A DNA stretch of 64,000 nt from Thalassolituus sp. UBA674 (GCA_002298335.1 DBNK01000028.1:43083-107082), one strand, 5' to 3'. Counted from the first letter of the stretch, positions 1-10,000 are shown. Numbers and translations: made by a program. The notes: a model not told the origin generated them from the letters alone.

Positions 1-548
<548 letters not shown>

Positions 549-641
549 GTCACAACCTGAGATAAAAAAACTGAACCGGAATTCTACCGGATGGTGGCGG
601 AGACTGGCCAGCCACGCCCCGTTGCCGTCCGGACGGAAGGC

Positions 642-1115
642 TTAATCCTGCTGGCAAAGCTCGGCAAACTGGCCTCCCAGCAGGTGCACCAGATCTTCCG
701 CTGCCAGCTCAATCTCCAGGCCTCTGCGGCCGGCACTGACATAGATGGTGTCAAAAGTCCGGGCTGAAGCGTCAACCACGGTTCTGAGGCGTTTTTTCTG
801 CCCCAGCGGGCTGACACCACCCATCACATATCCGGTAGACCGTTCGACGTCTGCAACAGCGGCCATAGCCGCCTTCTTCGCGCCAGCAGCCTTAGCCATC
901 TGCTTCATGCTCAGCTTGTGCGCCACCGGGATCACCCCCACCGCCAGCTCTTTGTTACCCAGATCCACCACCAGGGTTTTGAAAACACGGTCTTCAGGCA
1001 CCCCCAGTTTCTCAGCCGCCTCAGCACCGTACGATGCCGCTGCCGGATCATGAAGGTATTCATGTAAGCGATGAGCAATTCTGGCTTTTTTTGCTGCGTT
1101 AACCGCTGGGGTCAT
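642..1115 (-). CDS. ybaK: Cys-tRNA(Pro)/Cys-tRNA(Cys) deacylase YbaK
   Basis: A 157-residue cytoplasmic protein of the YbaK/EbsC family. It hydrolyses Cys-tRNA(Pro) made by prolyl-tRNA synthetase, so it is a translation quality-control factor. It opens MTPAVNAAKK, as YbaK does, and carries the family stretches VFKTLVV, STGYVMGGVSPLGQKKRL and IYVSAGRRGLEIEL; the Lys in VFKTL is the expected key residue. An ATG two codons upstream (1119-1121) sits directly on the AAGGA, whereas the ATG at 1113-1115 has that Shine-Dalgarno at a 6-nt spacing, so the shorter start is chosen. It is monocistronic by appearance. Confidence 0.93.
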   Translation of the reverse strand: MTPAVNAAKKARIAHRLHEYLHDPAAASYGAEAAEKLGVPEDRVFKTLVVDLGNKELAVGVIPVAHKLSMKQMAKAAGAKKAAMAAVADVERSTGYVMGGVSPLGQKKRLRTVVDASARTFDTIYVSAGRRGLEIELAAEDLVHLLGGQFAELCQQD

Positions 1116-1190
1116 CAGCATTCCTTATCTGCAAGAGTCATGGCGCTGGAGCCTGCAACAGAGAGAAACACATTTCCCTCCCCATAAAAC

Positions 1191-1215
1191 AAAAAAGCAG
1201 GCCAAAGCCTGCTTT
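1191..1215 (-). terminator. Rho-independent terminator of the cold-shock gene
   Basis: A perfect 9-bp stem (1194-1202 with 1207-1215) and a 4-nt loop are followed on the minus strand by a six-T run (A6 at 1191-1196) and more T-rich sequence. It lies 20 nt past the stop of the cold-shock gene. Confidence 0.85.
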
Positions 1216-1236
1216 CTGCATTACGCTCTGAAGAGA

Positions 1237-1446
1237 TCAGAGAGCAACGATGTTCTCAGCCTGAGGACCTTTCTGGCCCTGAGTCACTGTGAACTCAACT
1301 TTCTGGCCTTCAGCCAGAGTTTTGAAACCTGAACCAGTGATGGCGCTGAAATGTGCGAACACATCAGGACCACCTGGCTGTTCCAGAAAACCAAAACCTT
1401 TAGATTCGTTGAACCACTTAACGGTACCGACAACTTTATCAGACAT
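1237..1446 (-). CDS. Cold-shock domain protein (CspA family)
   Basis: A 69-residue single cold-shock domain protein, the normal family length. It binds single-stranded RNA and DNA as an RNA chaperone. RNP1 (KGFGF) and RNP2 (VFAHF) are intact and the N-terminus GTVKWFN is canonical. The loop between RNP1 and RNP2 reads LEQPGGPD, slightly different from the usual acidic-Gly loop. The reading frame is open 12 codons further upstream, but MSDKVVGTVKWF is the family N-terminus, so the ATG at 1444-1446 is used. The long leader and strong promoter upstream fit cold-shock style post-transcriptional control, which is inferred. Which csp paralogue this is cannot be told from sequence alone. Confidence 0.93.
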   Translation of the reverse strand: MSDKVVGTVKWFNESKGFGFLEQPGGPDVFAHFSAITGSGFKTLAEGQKVEFTVTQGQKGPQAENIVAL

Positions 1447-1618
1447 ACTATTTATCCCGTAGATAAGAAATATTTGCCTCACTGAGGCGCTATGTGCAGA
1501 AGAACAGACTGGAATTCAGTAACTACAGGACGAAAACGGCAATGCGGGTCGTAATGGAGTGAATAAAGGCCTACTTTCTGGCTGCGAGCAAATTATAGAC
1601 AATTTGCGACAAAGTCAA
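1447..1618 (-). promoter_or_regulatory. Promoter and about 140-nt leader of the cold-shock gene
   Basis: The minus strand carries a perfect -10 TATAAT (1592-1597) and a -35 TTGACT (1613-1618) with a 15-nt spacer, which is short. Initiation near 1585 would give a leader of about 140 nt. Long structured leaders are typical of cold-inducible csp mRNAs; cold induction itself is inferred. Confidence 0.6.
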
Positions 1619-1686
1619 CTTAACATGACAGGAAACCGGAAAAGGATTTCATAAACCGACCTTTCCGGCAGCCTCTGAGGACCTGT

Positions 1687-2214
1687 TTATGTCAGATCCA
1701 GCAACATCCACACGTCACAGCCGTTGTGAATGGTTTCCTGCGGAGGCTGCTTAAGACGGCGGAATCCCAGAGACTCATAGAGGAGGATTGCCGACGTCAT
1801 ACCGCTCAGCGTATCCAGATAACACTCCCGATACCCCTGAGTACGCGCAAAAGCCAGACACTGTAAGGTCAGCGCCTTACCAAGCCCTGATCCGCGGTAC
1901 TCCGGCAGCAGGAACAGCTTTCTGAGTTCGCAGACACGGCCATCCTCACTGAACGGCGCAATGCCACAACCACCAGCGACCATGCCGTTCACCGAGGCAA
2001 CCAGGTACTGACTGCCACCGGCTTCAGAATAATGTCGGCTCATAGCCTGAACCTCAGCATCCCCGGGGCCGAAGCCTTCCCCCACAGCACCGAATTCAGC
2101 GCCGACAGTCCGGATGATGTGACAGACGACAGCATCCTGCTCTGAAGTGATGGGGCTGATTTTAACGGTTACATCTGTCTTTTCTGTCATTGTTACTTCT
2201 GCGGTTTCAATCAT
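1687..2214 (-). CDS. GNAT-family N-acetyltransferase
   Basis: A 175-residue acetyltransferase with the acetyl-CoA signature LRKLFLLPEYRGSGLGKAL (motif A, R/Q-x-x-G-x-G/A form) near residues 97-116, followed by the usual motif B region (LYESLGF). Substrate is not predictable; the family acetylates amino acids, peptides, small amines or drugs. An ATG eight codons inside (2188-2190) is an equally good start because neither has a clear Shine-Dalgarno. It stands alone, divergent from leuE. Confidence 0.85.
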   Translation of the reverse strand: MIETAEVTMTEKTDVTVKISPITSEQDAVVCHIIRTVGAEFGAVGEGFGPGDAEVQAMSRHYSEAGGSQYLVASVNGMVAGGCGIAPFSEDGRVCELRKLFLLPEYRGSGLGKALTLQCLAFARTQGYRECYLDTLSGMTSAILLYESLGFRRLKQPPQETIHNGCDVWMLLDLT

Positions 2215-2380
2215 GCACTGGTGTTGGAAAACCCGGTTTTACGGCTTTGCGCCTGCAACGTATTGATCCAGAATACGCCATAGACGCCGCAGCTTCACCT
2301 CTGAATAATCCGCCCTGCTGATCATCAGCGAAGAAAAACCACCCGGCACCTGACCACCCGCTGAACACCCCGGAGCCCCT

Positions 2381-3025
2381 ATGTTTGGCATTACCGACCT
2401 CACGACCTTTATCATTGGTACCATCTTCATTGTGCTGTTGCCCGGGCCTAACTCCCTGTACGTAATGACCGCAGCCTCGCGCTTTGGCCTGCGGGCAGGC
2501 TTCCGCGCCGCCGGTGGCGTGTTCAGTGGTGATCTGGTACTGATTATTCTGTCTTCCGTGGGCGTCGCCTCTGCATTAAAAACCATGCCGACACTGTACC
2601 TTGTACTGAAATACGCTGGTGCGGCCTACCTTGCGTATCTGGGTGCCAGGATGATCTGGGCCTCCTGGCACAGCTGGAAAACCCGGCATCTGCCCACCGA
2701 TGAAATCGACCTTGCCACAGTAAAAAACAAAGGCCATTACCGAACGGCTCTGGTGGTCAGCCTGCTGAACCCCAAGGCCATCGTCTTTTATATTTCGTTT
2801 TTTATTCAGTTTGTTGATCCGGACTACCCGCAACCCGGACTGTCATTCCTGATACTCGGTGTAATCGTTCAGTTCTTCAGTGTGGTTTATCTGGTCGGAC
2901 TGATTTTCGGCGGGATCTGGCTGGCGGCGTACTTCCGCCGCCATAAAACACTGACGGCGTTCAGCAACACCACAGTGGGTGCTTTGTTCATGGCGTTCGG
3001 CGCCAGGCTCGCGACCGGGGCGTGA
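2381..3025 (+). CDS. leuE: LysE/RhtB-family amino acid exporter, LeuE-like
   Basis: A 214-residue inner-membrane protein with about six hydrophobic segments. The N-terminal signature IVLLPGPNSLYV and the later SLLNPKAIVFYISFFIQFV are hallmarks of the LysE/RhtB superfamily. The overall pattern (MF..., GVFSGDLVL, AYLAYLGA, C-terminal GARLAT) follows E. coli LeuE (YeaS), which exports leucine and analogues. Substrate assignment is by similarity only. A GGAG lies just upstream of the ATG. The 3' end faces the cupin gene 11 bp away. Confidence 0.88.
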   Translation: MFGITDLTTFIIGTIFIVLLPGPNSLYVMTAASRFGLRAGFRAAGGVFSGDLVLIILSSVGVASALKTMPTLYLVLKYAGAAYLAYLGARMIWASWHSWKTRHLPTDEIDLATVKNKGHYRTALVVSLLNPKAIVFYISFFIQFVDPDYPQPGLSFLILGVIVQFFSVVYLVGLIFGGIWLAAYFRRHKTLTAFSNTTVGALFMAFGARLATGA

Positions 3026-3035
3026 GATTTTAAAA

Positions 3036-3398
3036 TCACTCAGCAGTAATACGGTCACCCTGCGCCGGTGGCGTCGAGGTCACCAGAAAATGTAAATCTT
3101 CATCTCCGTCATTGCGTAACTGATGACGGATACCCGCCGGTATGTGAATACCCTGCTGCGGCTTCAGAACAACAAGGTCATGCTCAACCAGCATGGTTGC
3201 CGTACCCGACAGAATAAAAAAGAACTGCTCTGCCTTCGGATGATGATGCATGACCTCAGAACAGCCCGGCGGCACACGTTCCTGAATAACACTGAGAGAC
3301 GGAGATTGAGCCAGATGCCAGCCCTCACACTGCTGACCCCAGATATAGTGTTCCGCGGTTTCTTTGGATCTTATCATTGGTATTTCCGGCAGTTTCAT
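3036..3398 (-). CDS. Small cupin-domain protein
   Basis: A 120-residue single-cupin protein. The metal-binding cupin motif 1 is visible as HHHPKAEQFFFILSG, and motif 2 as IPAGIRHQLRNDGDEDL. Such small cupins may be isomerases, dioxygenases or sensors, and no function can be assigned. The start could instead be an internal ATG at 3375-3377, which has a GGAAAT at better spacing. It converges with leuE. Confidence 0.82.
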   Translation of the reverse strand: MKLPEIPMIRSKETAEHYIWGQQCEGWHLAQSPSLSVIQERVPPGCSEVMHHHPKAEQFFFILSGTATMLVEHDLVVLKPQQGIHIPAGIRHQLRNDGDEDLHFLVTSTPPAQGDRITAE

Positions 3399-3666
3399 AT
3401 CAAAGCGCTCAGAACGTTTCAGAAAAAGAAGTCCAGGTCAGCCCCTGACTGAGTTCTGCACACCCCGACGTCACGGGTACAAGAGATATCTCTGTGGCTG
3501 CGGCATGTATCAATCTTCATCAGAAATTACAATTGCACAGGACTCAGTGAACCATATTACCGGTCATCGTCCAACGACCCTTCAGATGCTCCGACTACGG
3601 CGACGCTGCGATTTTCTCAATGAGGCTTTAACAACTCGGTTTTCATGACGAAGTTTTCCCAACGAA

Positions 3667-3694
3667 GTTGTCGCAATGACGTTGTCGCAATGCC
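3667..3694. repeat. Two tandem copies of a 14-bp unit
   Basis: GTTGTCGCAATGAC at 3667-3680 is repeated at 3681-3694 with one mismatch. It is non-coding and of unknown meaning. Confidence 0.7.
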
Positions 3695-3752
3695 TTCCCA
3701 CAGTTGAAAGGCAGACTGTCGCGGAAAAAATATGCAGGAAATACTCGACTGG

Positions 3753-3791
3753 ATTCCGTGGCTCGAGGGCGAGTTCCACAAATCACGGAAT
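3753..3791. repeat. Inverted repeat with 8-bp arms
   Basis: ATTCCGTG (3753-3760) and its complement CACGGAAT (3784-3791) flank an inner partial palindrome containing GCTCGAG. The layout resembles the short palindromic intergenic repeats that begin or end with an ATTCCG/CGGAAT motif in various proteobacteria. Confidence 0.5.
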
Positions 3792-3818
3792 GACGGGTAA
3801 TGATTAAAAAGTGATTTA

Positions 3819-3877
3819 CAGAACAAGGCTCAGGTTGTTCCAGAAGCGCAGCGTACAAGTATTACGTGAGCAGTGGT
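3819..3877. repeat. Dispersed intergenic repeat, copy 1 (degenerate)
   Basis: Shares with the copy at 3962-4047 the order AGAACAAGGC, CAGGTTG, a GCGCAGCGTAC block and TACGTGAGCA. It loses similarity after the last block, so it appears truncated or decayed. Confidence 0.65.
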
Positions 3878-3961
3878 TTTCTAAAGACTAATCAGAAAAC
3901 TGAGGCGTCGGTGAAAAGTCGCTCAAGAAAAGACCGACATTGAAGAAGCGTTACCGAAGAA

Positions 3962-4047
3962 GTCAGAACAAGGCGCAGGTTGCTCCGGAGGCGCAGCGTA
4001 CACAGAGTACGTGAGCATTCCGGAGTGTTCTGCAACATCGTTCTGAC
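3962..4047. repeat. Dispersed intergenic repeat, copy 2 (complete-looking, 86 bp)
   Basis: Bounded by an 8-bp terminal inverted repeat: GTCAGAAC at 3962-3969 and GTTCTGAC at 4040-4047. Inside are a CGTAC/GTACG palindrome (3997-4001 and 4007-4011) and two TCCGGAG blocks flanking it. It ends 17 bp from the lysS stop codon. Confidence 0.7.
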
Positions 4048-4063
4048 GATGCAGGTAGCTTCC

Positions 4064-5584
4064 TTAGCCGAGGGGTTTCATGTGCGGGAACAGGATCACA
4101 TCTTTAATGGTATGGGAGTCCGTGAAAAGCATCACCAGACGGTCAATACCAATCCCCTCACCCGCTGTTGGCGGCAGGCCGTATTCCAGCGCGTTGACGT
4201 AGTCCGCATCGTAATGCATGGCTTCGTCGTCACCGGCGTCTTTTTCTTCAACCTGTTTACGGAAGCGCGCAGCCTGATCTTCAGCGTCGTTCAGCTCCGA
4301 GAAGCCGTTGGCCAGTTCACGACCACCGATGAAGAATTCAAAGCGGTCGGTGACAAACGGGTTGTCGTCGTTACGACGTGCGAGTGGTGAGACTTCCCAT
4401 GGGTATTCAGTAATGAAGGTTGGTTCATCCAGCTTCTCTTCAGCGGTGGCTTCGAAGATTTCACAGATGAATTTACCCGGCCCCCAGCCTGCTTCTTTCG
4501 GGCCCAGATGGATACCGACCTGCTGCGCATACTGCTTCAGGGTATCCATGTTGGCTTCCGGATTGTTCAGAACCGCCGCATCCATGGTCGGGTTGTACTT
4601 GAGAATGGCTTCAACCATGGTCATCACATGGAACGGCTTACCGAAATCGTATTCGGACTCACCGTATTTGATCATGGTAGTGCCCATCACGGTTTCGGCC
4701 AGGTATTTCAGCATGGCTTCGGTCAGGGCGATCAGATCTTTGTAGTCTGCGTACGCCTGATAGAACTCCAGCATGGTGAATTCCGGGTTGTGACGGGTGC
4801 TGAGACCTTCGTTACGGAAGTTACGGTTAATCTCAAACACGCGGTCAAAACCACCGACGACCAGTCGCTTCAGATACAGCTCAGGCGCGATACGCAGGAA
4901 CATGTCGATATCCAGCGCATTGTGGTGCGTTTCAAACGGCTTGGCGGATGCACCACCCGGGATGGTCTGGAGCATCGGCGTTTCCACTTCCATATAACCG
5001 CGCTCAGTCAGGAAGGTACGGATGCCGTTGATGATTTTAGAGCGGATCACGAAGGTGTTACGGGTCTCTTCGTTAATGATGAGATCCACATAACGCTGAC
5101 GGTATTTCATTTCCTGATCGGCCAGACCGTGGAATTTATCCGGCAGCGGACGCAGGGATTTGGTGAGGATGCGGAAGTTATCGATGTTGTCGATATCCAC
5201 ATACAGCTCACCTTTACCGGACAGATGCAGCAGACCTTCGGCACAGACGATGTCGCCGATGTCCAGCAGCTGCCAGGCTTCGCTGTCTTTCTGCAGTGGC
5301 TTACCCATGTAGATCTGCAGACTTTCAGTGCCATCGTTAATTCCAACGAACGGGCCACCGCGGCGCATCACACGACCGGAAACCGCCACGCGTTTACCCG
5401 CTGCCGCGACTTCTTCTTTGTCTTTCCCGCCCAGTTCGGCTTTGATGTCGGCCGCGAAATGGGTCTTACGGAAATCGTTCGGGTGGCCATTGGAGGCGCT
5501 GCCTTCACGCAGTTTTTCCAGCTTGGCACGACGCTCAGCAATGAGTTTGTTTTCGTCCTGAGCGGTCTGATTCTGTTCTGTCAT
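4064..5584 (-). CDS. lysS: Lysyl-tRNA synthetase (class II)
   Basis: A 506-residue cytoplasmic class II aminoacyl-tRNA synthetase that charges tRNA-Lys. An N-terminal OB-fold (VSGRVMRRGGPFVGINDGTESLQIY, about residues 68-95) binds the anticodon. Motif 1 is around RGYMEVETPMLQ, motif 2 is FEINRNFRNEGLSTRHNPEFTMLE, and motif 3 is GEGIGIDRLVMLFT near the C-terminus. Length equals the bacterial norm. An AGGG precedes the ATG at suitable spacing. It lies downstream of prfB in the common prfB-lysS order, but here about 300 bp of repeat-rich DNA separates the two. Confidence 0.98.
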   Translation of the reverse strand: MTEQNQTAQDENKLIAERRAKLEKLREGSASNGHPNDFRKTHFAADIKAELGGKDKEEVAAAGKRVAVSGRVMRRGGPFVGINDGTESLQIYMGKPLQKDSEAWQLLDIGDIVCAEGLLHLSGKGELYVDIDNIDNFRILTKSLRPLPDKFHGLADQEMKYRQRYVDLIINEETRNTFVIRSKIINGIRTFLTERGYMEVETPMLQTIPGGASAKPFETHHNALDIDMFLRIAPELYLKRLVVGGFDRVFEINRNFRNEGLSTRHNPEFTMLEFYQAYADYKDLIALTEAMLKYLAETVMGTTMIKYGESEYDFGKPFHVMTMVEAILKYNPTMDAAVLNNPEANMDTLKQYAQQVGIHLGPKEAGWGPGKFICEIFEATAEEKLDEPTFITEYPWEVSPLARRNDDNPFVTDRFEFFIGGRELANGFSELNDAEDQAARFRKQVEEKDAGDDEAMHYDADYVNALEYGLPPTAGEGIGIDRLVMLFTDSHTIKDVILFPHMKPLG

Positions 5585-5628
5585 TGTCTACCCTTCTCTT
5601 CGGGTTTTAATCATCGGTTGTTGGCGTT

Positions 5629-5658
5629 GTTGGGTTACGCTGCACTAACCCAACCTAC
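5629..5658. repeat. Palindromic intergenic repeat (TTGGGTTA type), copy 1
   Basis: TTGGGTTA (5630-5637) pairs with TAACCCAA (5646-5653), followed by CCTAC. The same element recurs at 5718-5750. Confidence 0.75.
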
Positions 5659-5717
5659 ACACTGGTGTTAATTCGTAAAATCGGACGTAAGACTCATCTT
5701 TATTCGACCAATTTTTT

Positions 5718-5750
5718 GTTGGGTTAAGCTGTACCAACCCAACCTACGCG
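5718..5750. repeat. Palindromic intergenic repeat (TTGGGTTA type), copy 2
   Basis: TTGGGTT (5719-5725) pairs with AACCCAA (5736-5742), again followed by CCTACG. Loop bases differ slightly from copy 1. From memory, this sequence type is widespread between genes in gammaproteobacteria. Confidence 0.75.
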
Positions 5751-5774
5751 CTGAGTTATGTGCCGTAAACCGTC

Positions 5775-5870
5775 GCGAGCGAAGGCCAGGCAAGGCGGAA
5801 TTTTTTGAGGAAGCGCAGTGTACACATGGTACATGAGCATTCCGAAAACGATTCCAACACCGCATGGCCG
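5775..5870. repeat. Dispersed intergenic repeat, copy 3 (diverged)
   Basis: Matches the copies at 3819 and 3962 in block order: AGGCAAGGCGGAA, GAGGAAGCGCAGTGTAC, GTACATGAGCATTCCG, then a C-terminal block. It ends 13 bp from the prfB stop. The GTAC-centred palindrome is kept although flanks differ. Confidence 0.6.
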
Positions 5871-5882
5871 AGCACAGCAGGT

Positions 5883-6978
5883 TTACAATCCTTTCTTGAG
5901 GCTTGCCTCAATGAAGGGATCAAGATCCCCATCCAGCACCGCCTGCGTATTCCGCGTCTCAACGCCGGTCCGCAGATCCTTAATCCGCGCATCGTCCAGC
6001 ACGTACGAACGGATCTGGCTGCCCCAGCCGATATCGGCTTTACTGTCTTCCAGTGCCTGAGACTCGGCGTTGCGCTTCTGCAGCTCCAGCTCATAGAGCT
6101 TGGCTTTCATCTGCTTCATCGCCTGGTCTTTGTTCTTGTGCTGGGAGCGGTCGTTCTGACACTGGGTCACGGTGTTGGTCGGCAGGTGGGTAATACGTAC
6201 CGCCGATTCCGTCCGGTTAACGTGCTGACCACCCGCTCCCGAGGCGCGGTATACGTCGATACGCAGGTCGGCCGGGTTAATCTCGATTTCGATGTTGTCG
6301 TCGACTTCTGGAGAGACAAATACGGACGAGAACGAGGTATGACGACGGTTGCCGGAGTCGAACGGGCTCTTACGCACCAGACGATGTACACCGGTTTCGG
6401 TACGCAGCCAGCCATAGGCGTATTCGCCCTGAACGTGAATGGTGGCACCTTTGATGCCCGCGACTTCACCTTCCGAGACTTCCATCAGCTCGCCTTTGAA
6501 GCCATGAGCTTCGATCCAGCGCAGGTACATACGCAGCAGCATGTTGGCCCAGTCCTGAGCTTCGGTACCACCGGAGCCGGCCTGAATTTCCACGTAGGCG
6601 TTGTTTTCGTCCATTTCGCCAGAGAACATGCGGCGGAATTCGAGCACTTCCAGCTCGGCCTGCAGTTTGTTCAGTTCGGCGACGATGTCATTCACTGCAC
6701 CTTCATCACCTTCTTCAACAGCCATATCCAGCAGGTCTTTGTTATCAGACAGACCTTCATCAAGGTTATTGATGGTGTTGACCACGGCTTCCAGTGCGGC
6801 ACGTTCGCGGCCGAGTTCCTGGGCGCGTTCGGGGTTATCCCAGACATCGCCCTGGGCCAGTTCGTGTTCTACTTCTTCGAGACGCTCAACTTTGTTGGCG
6901 TAGTCAAAGATACCCCCTCAGCACGTCAGTACGCGCTGAAAGGTCTTTAATCTGTTCGAGAATCGGATTGATTTCCAA
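5883..6978 (-). CDS. prfB: Peptide chain release factor 2, expressed by programmed +1 frameshift
   Basis: RF2 recognises UGA and UAA stop codons and triggers peptide release. A 24-codon first frame (6978 to 6907, reading MEINPILEQIKDLSARTDVLRGYL) ends at an in-frame TGA (6904-6906). Skipping one base continues at GAC (6905) into a 340-codon second frame ending at 5883, for 364 residues, one fewer than E. coli RF2. The GGQ hydrolysis motif lies in SGAGGQHVNRTESAVR, and SPFDSGNRRHTSF corresponds to the stop-codon recognition region (SPF). The only start codon fitting the family N-terminus is TTG (6976-6978), preceded by GGGGAAA. The frameshift provides RF2 autoregulation. Confidence 0.97.
6903..6918 (-). 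promoter_or_regulatory. RF2 programmed frameshift signal
   Basis: On the minus strand AGGGGG (internal Shine-Dalgarno, 6913-6918) is followed by TATCTTTGAC, giving CUU UGA C at the shift site. This is the canonical RF2 recoding signal in all elements and spacing. Confidence 0.97.
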
Positions 6979-7054
6979 GGTCGGTTTCCCCTGACTCTGT
7001 ATTCCGGTTGTGCAAAAGGGGCTGCATTTTACCGGAAAGTGCCAGGGGTTTCAT

Positions 7055-7082
7055 CTGCTGTCCCGGTTTTACAGGACAGCAG
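7055..7082 (-). terminator. Hairpin after fliD, possible terminator
   Basis: A perfect 9-bp stem (7055-7063 with 7074-7082) and a 10-nt loop lie 14 nt past the fliD stop. No T-run follows on the minus strand, so terminator function is uncertain. Confidence 0.4.
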
Positions 7083-7096
7083 ATTCAGGGGGCAGG

Positions 7097-10000
7097 TCAG
7101 TCGTTATTATTGCCATTCAGGGCATCAAACTGCTGTTTGACGTAGTCCAGCGTGGTATTGAGCGTCTGGATGATGGCGTCGTTGTAGAGAAACTGGGATT
7201 TCAACCGGGCTTCCTGCGCATCCATCCGGGCTTCCAGCCTTTCGCGGTCTTCACCTACTGTGGTCAGGTCATCATCCAGACCCGCCAGTTTGTTCGCGAT
7301 CAGGCCATCACTCGGGTCCATGAAGTTATCCAGCAGTGCTTTCAGCTGATCGCCGAAACCACTGACATAAGTGATTGAACCACGTGCGCCGATATCGCCA
7401 CCGGTGACTTTCACCCGCAGGCCGGATGAGGGGTCTGGTTCGCCCACCGCGGCTTTACCGGCTTCGCCATCACCCGCACCACGCACAAAACCGAAGATGT
7501 TGGCAGCTTCGTTACTGAAGTCGACCATTTCAACGGATGAGTCTGTGCCGGTGCTGGCGGAAATAATCCCGAACTTGTTGTAGGCGAATGACGCCGTATC
7601 ATCGGTGTAATCCACTTTTACCGAGATGCCTTCTGACTTGAAGGCGTCGGTATTATTGATGGCCGTTTCCATTGCACTGGCCAGGGCACTGCCGCTGACG
7701 TAGGTGGCCGGATAACTGAGCTGTACTTCGGCTTCCACACCATCCACCTCAATGGTGAAACTGCTGTTGTTGGCATCCAGTACGACCGGAGTTTCGAAGC
7801 CCGCCGATTCAGCGCCCAGATAATAGCCGTTAGTCGCCGCCTCGTTGCCGTTAACCGCGCGCAGGAACTGACCGGAACCACTGGCAACCACACCATTGAT
7901 TGTCCCGGCAACGTCTTTGCCTTTCGGGATTGGCTCTGAATAGATGCTGGCGTCCTGCAGGCCCATAAAGGCCACGGCATCGGCGTCCAGTTCGCTGAAG
8001 CCAACCTGGGTTCCTTCACCGCCGATCTGGATGGTGAAGTTACCCAGATTGGTATCCGGGTTGTAGTTGTAGGTTACTACCGGGTCCAGGTCATAACCGA
8101 AGTCACGCCCGGATGGCATACCCAGAGAGTCATAACCGGTTGTGGAGGTTTCAGCCACCAGCCCCAGACTGGTAGCGGCCGAACCACCGATGTTGCTGAC
8201 TTCAATACTGGCACCGGAGCCAAAGGTTGCTGCGGTTTTCACGCCATTTTTGCTGAAGGTTTCAAAATACAGCTGACCGGAATCATCCACCGCCGCTTTG
8301 ATATCACCTGCGGAAAACTGACCGGAAGCCACCAGAGCATCATCCAGTGCCGACTGAATCGCCGACAGGTTGGAGGCGGAGTCGTTGCTGCCGGAGGTGC
8401 CGTCTTCATCCACCGTCACATCCAGAGCCACGCCATCAACCGTCAGGGTAAAAGTAGCTTCCTGACCACTGGCAGAGAAATCGTAACCTGTGGAGATATC
8501 GGCAAAGCTGCTGGAAGTGGTTCCGCGGCCATCACTCATTACTTCAATGTACTCAGTGTGCCCGGTGGCGTCAGTGGTCAGCTTCAGACCGGTACCGTCG
8601 AGCGACGCGGTCACCACACCGGCGCCGAAGGCGGTGTCCAGTGCGGTCTGAATATCAACGATGTTATCGCCGGAGTCACTGTTGATCAGAACTTCTTTCT
8701 CAACACCGGAGACATTCAGGGTAAACCCGGAGTTGGCCGTGCTGAAATCAATATTGCTGGAAATGTTACGGCTGCCAGGACCGGATTCTGCCCCCACCAC
8801 CATACCGGCAAAATTCACGTCTGTGCTGAGCGTGGCCGCCAGTTCAGTCTGTATCGCTGTCGCCAGATCTTCACCGGTGAGATACGTACCGGCAGGCACG
8901 CTGACAAAGGTATCGCTTTCTGTGCCGTCGACCTGAACTTTGAAATCGACCACATCGTTGAAGGTCAGGCCAGGGTCTTTACCGTTGGTCTGTGCCCCCT
9001 GCGTGGCTGACAAGCCGAGCTTTGTATCTGAAGTACTGCTGCCCACCGAGGTAATTTCGATGGAACGGGCGGTGCCAACGGCTGAGGTTTCAAAACGCAG
9101 ATAACCGTTACTGTCAAAACTGGCGATCACATCACCGTTCAGTGCCGTGGCATCAATCGCCGTCTGAATAGCCTGTAAGGTGTCCAGACGGTCGCCGTAT
9201 GTGCCGTCACCGTTCAGGTCCTGACCGGAGGCATCCTGATTGACGGTCACCGCCACCGGACCTGCGCCATCGACATCCAGAGAGAAGGTGGCGTTGGTCA
9301 GCGAAAAGTCGATACCGGTGGATTCAGAGACTTTCTGTTTGCCGATTTCGGTTTTCGCACCTTTACCGGCAAAGGCGTCGGCATTCAGTGTGGTCAGTGA
9401 AACGCCTTTGTAGGTACCACTGCCCAACGGGCTGAAGCTCAGAGTGTTGGCGGTGTTGCCACTGACCGACTCAATGTACACCGATGACTCTGAACCGTAG
9501 CGGGTTGAGGTGATGGTGAAGTTCTGGTCGTCTTCGCTGAAATCCACCGACACGGAATAACCGTTGTCAGAGAGGGTTTCGTTGCTGTTGATCTGCAAGG
9601 CAATCTGCGCCGCCAGATCGTCGCCACTGGTGTAGTCACCATTGGCCAGCTCGATGTTGGCCGACTTGCCGTTCAGATTGATGCGGAAGCTGTTGTTGCT
9701 GTCATCGATGGTAACCGGTGACGAAAAATCGAGCAGATCAAGGGACGCCGACGTGTACTTGGCCTGGGTTGCCAACTGGGTCAGGTTGATGTCGTACGTA
9801 CCGGCGTAGGTATTTACTGAGTCGTTCACGTAGACAATCTGGCTGTCGGTGGTGGAACCTGTCTTCGCCAGAATACCTACGATGGATTCGCGCTCTTCAC
9901 CAATGGCTTTCTGAAACTGGGTGGTATTGAACTCCAGCAGATAGCCATTATTGCGGTCGGTATTCACACCCAGCTCGGTGAGCGAGCGGTACTTGCCGTT

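Larger units (their letters stand above)
3399..4063. other. Gene-free 665-bp stretch with decayed repeats
   Basis: No reading frame here has family signatures, a Shine-Dalgarno or sensible composition. The stretch contains a 14-bp direct repeat, a long inverted repeat and two copies of a dispersed intergenic repeat, listed separately. It lies downstream of lysS and upstream of the cupin gene on the minus strand. Confidence 0.6.

Noticed and set aside
3582..3858. Three overlapping short minus-strand frames
   Set aside because: They lie in the repeat-rich non-coding stretch, overlap one another and have no start signals or known similarity.
4508..5671. Long plus-strand frame antisense to lysS
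   Set aside because: It lacks a Shine-Dalgarno and family motifs; lysS is unambiguous in the other strand.
5629..5750. Possible start of a CRISPR array
   Set aside because: Only two copies with an AT-rich 59-bp gap; palindromic intergenic repeats explain them better.
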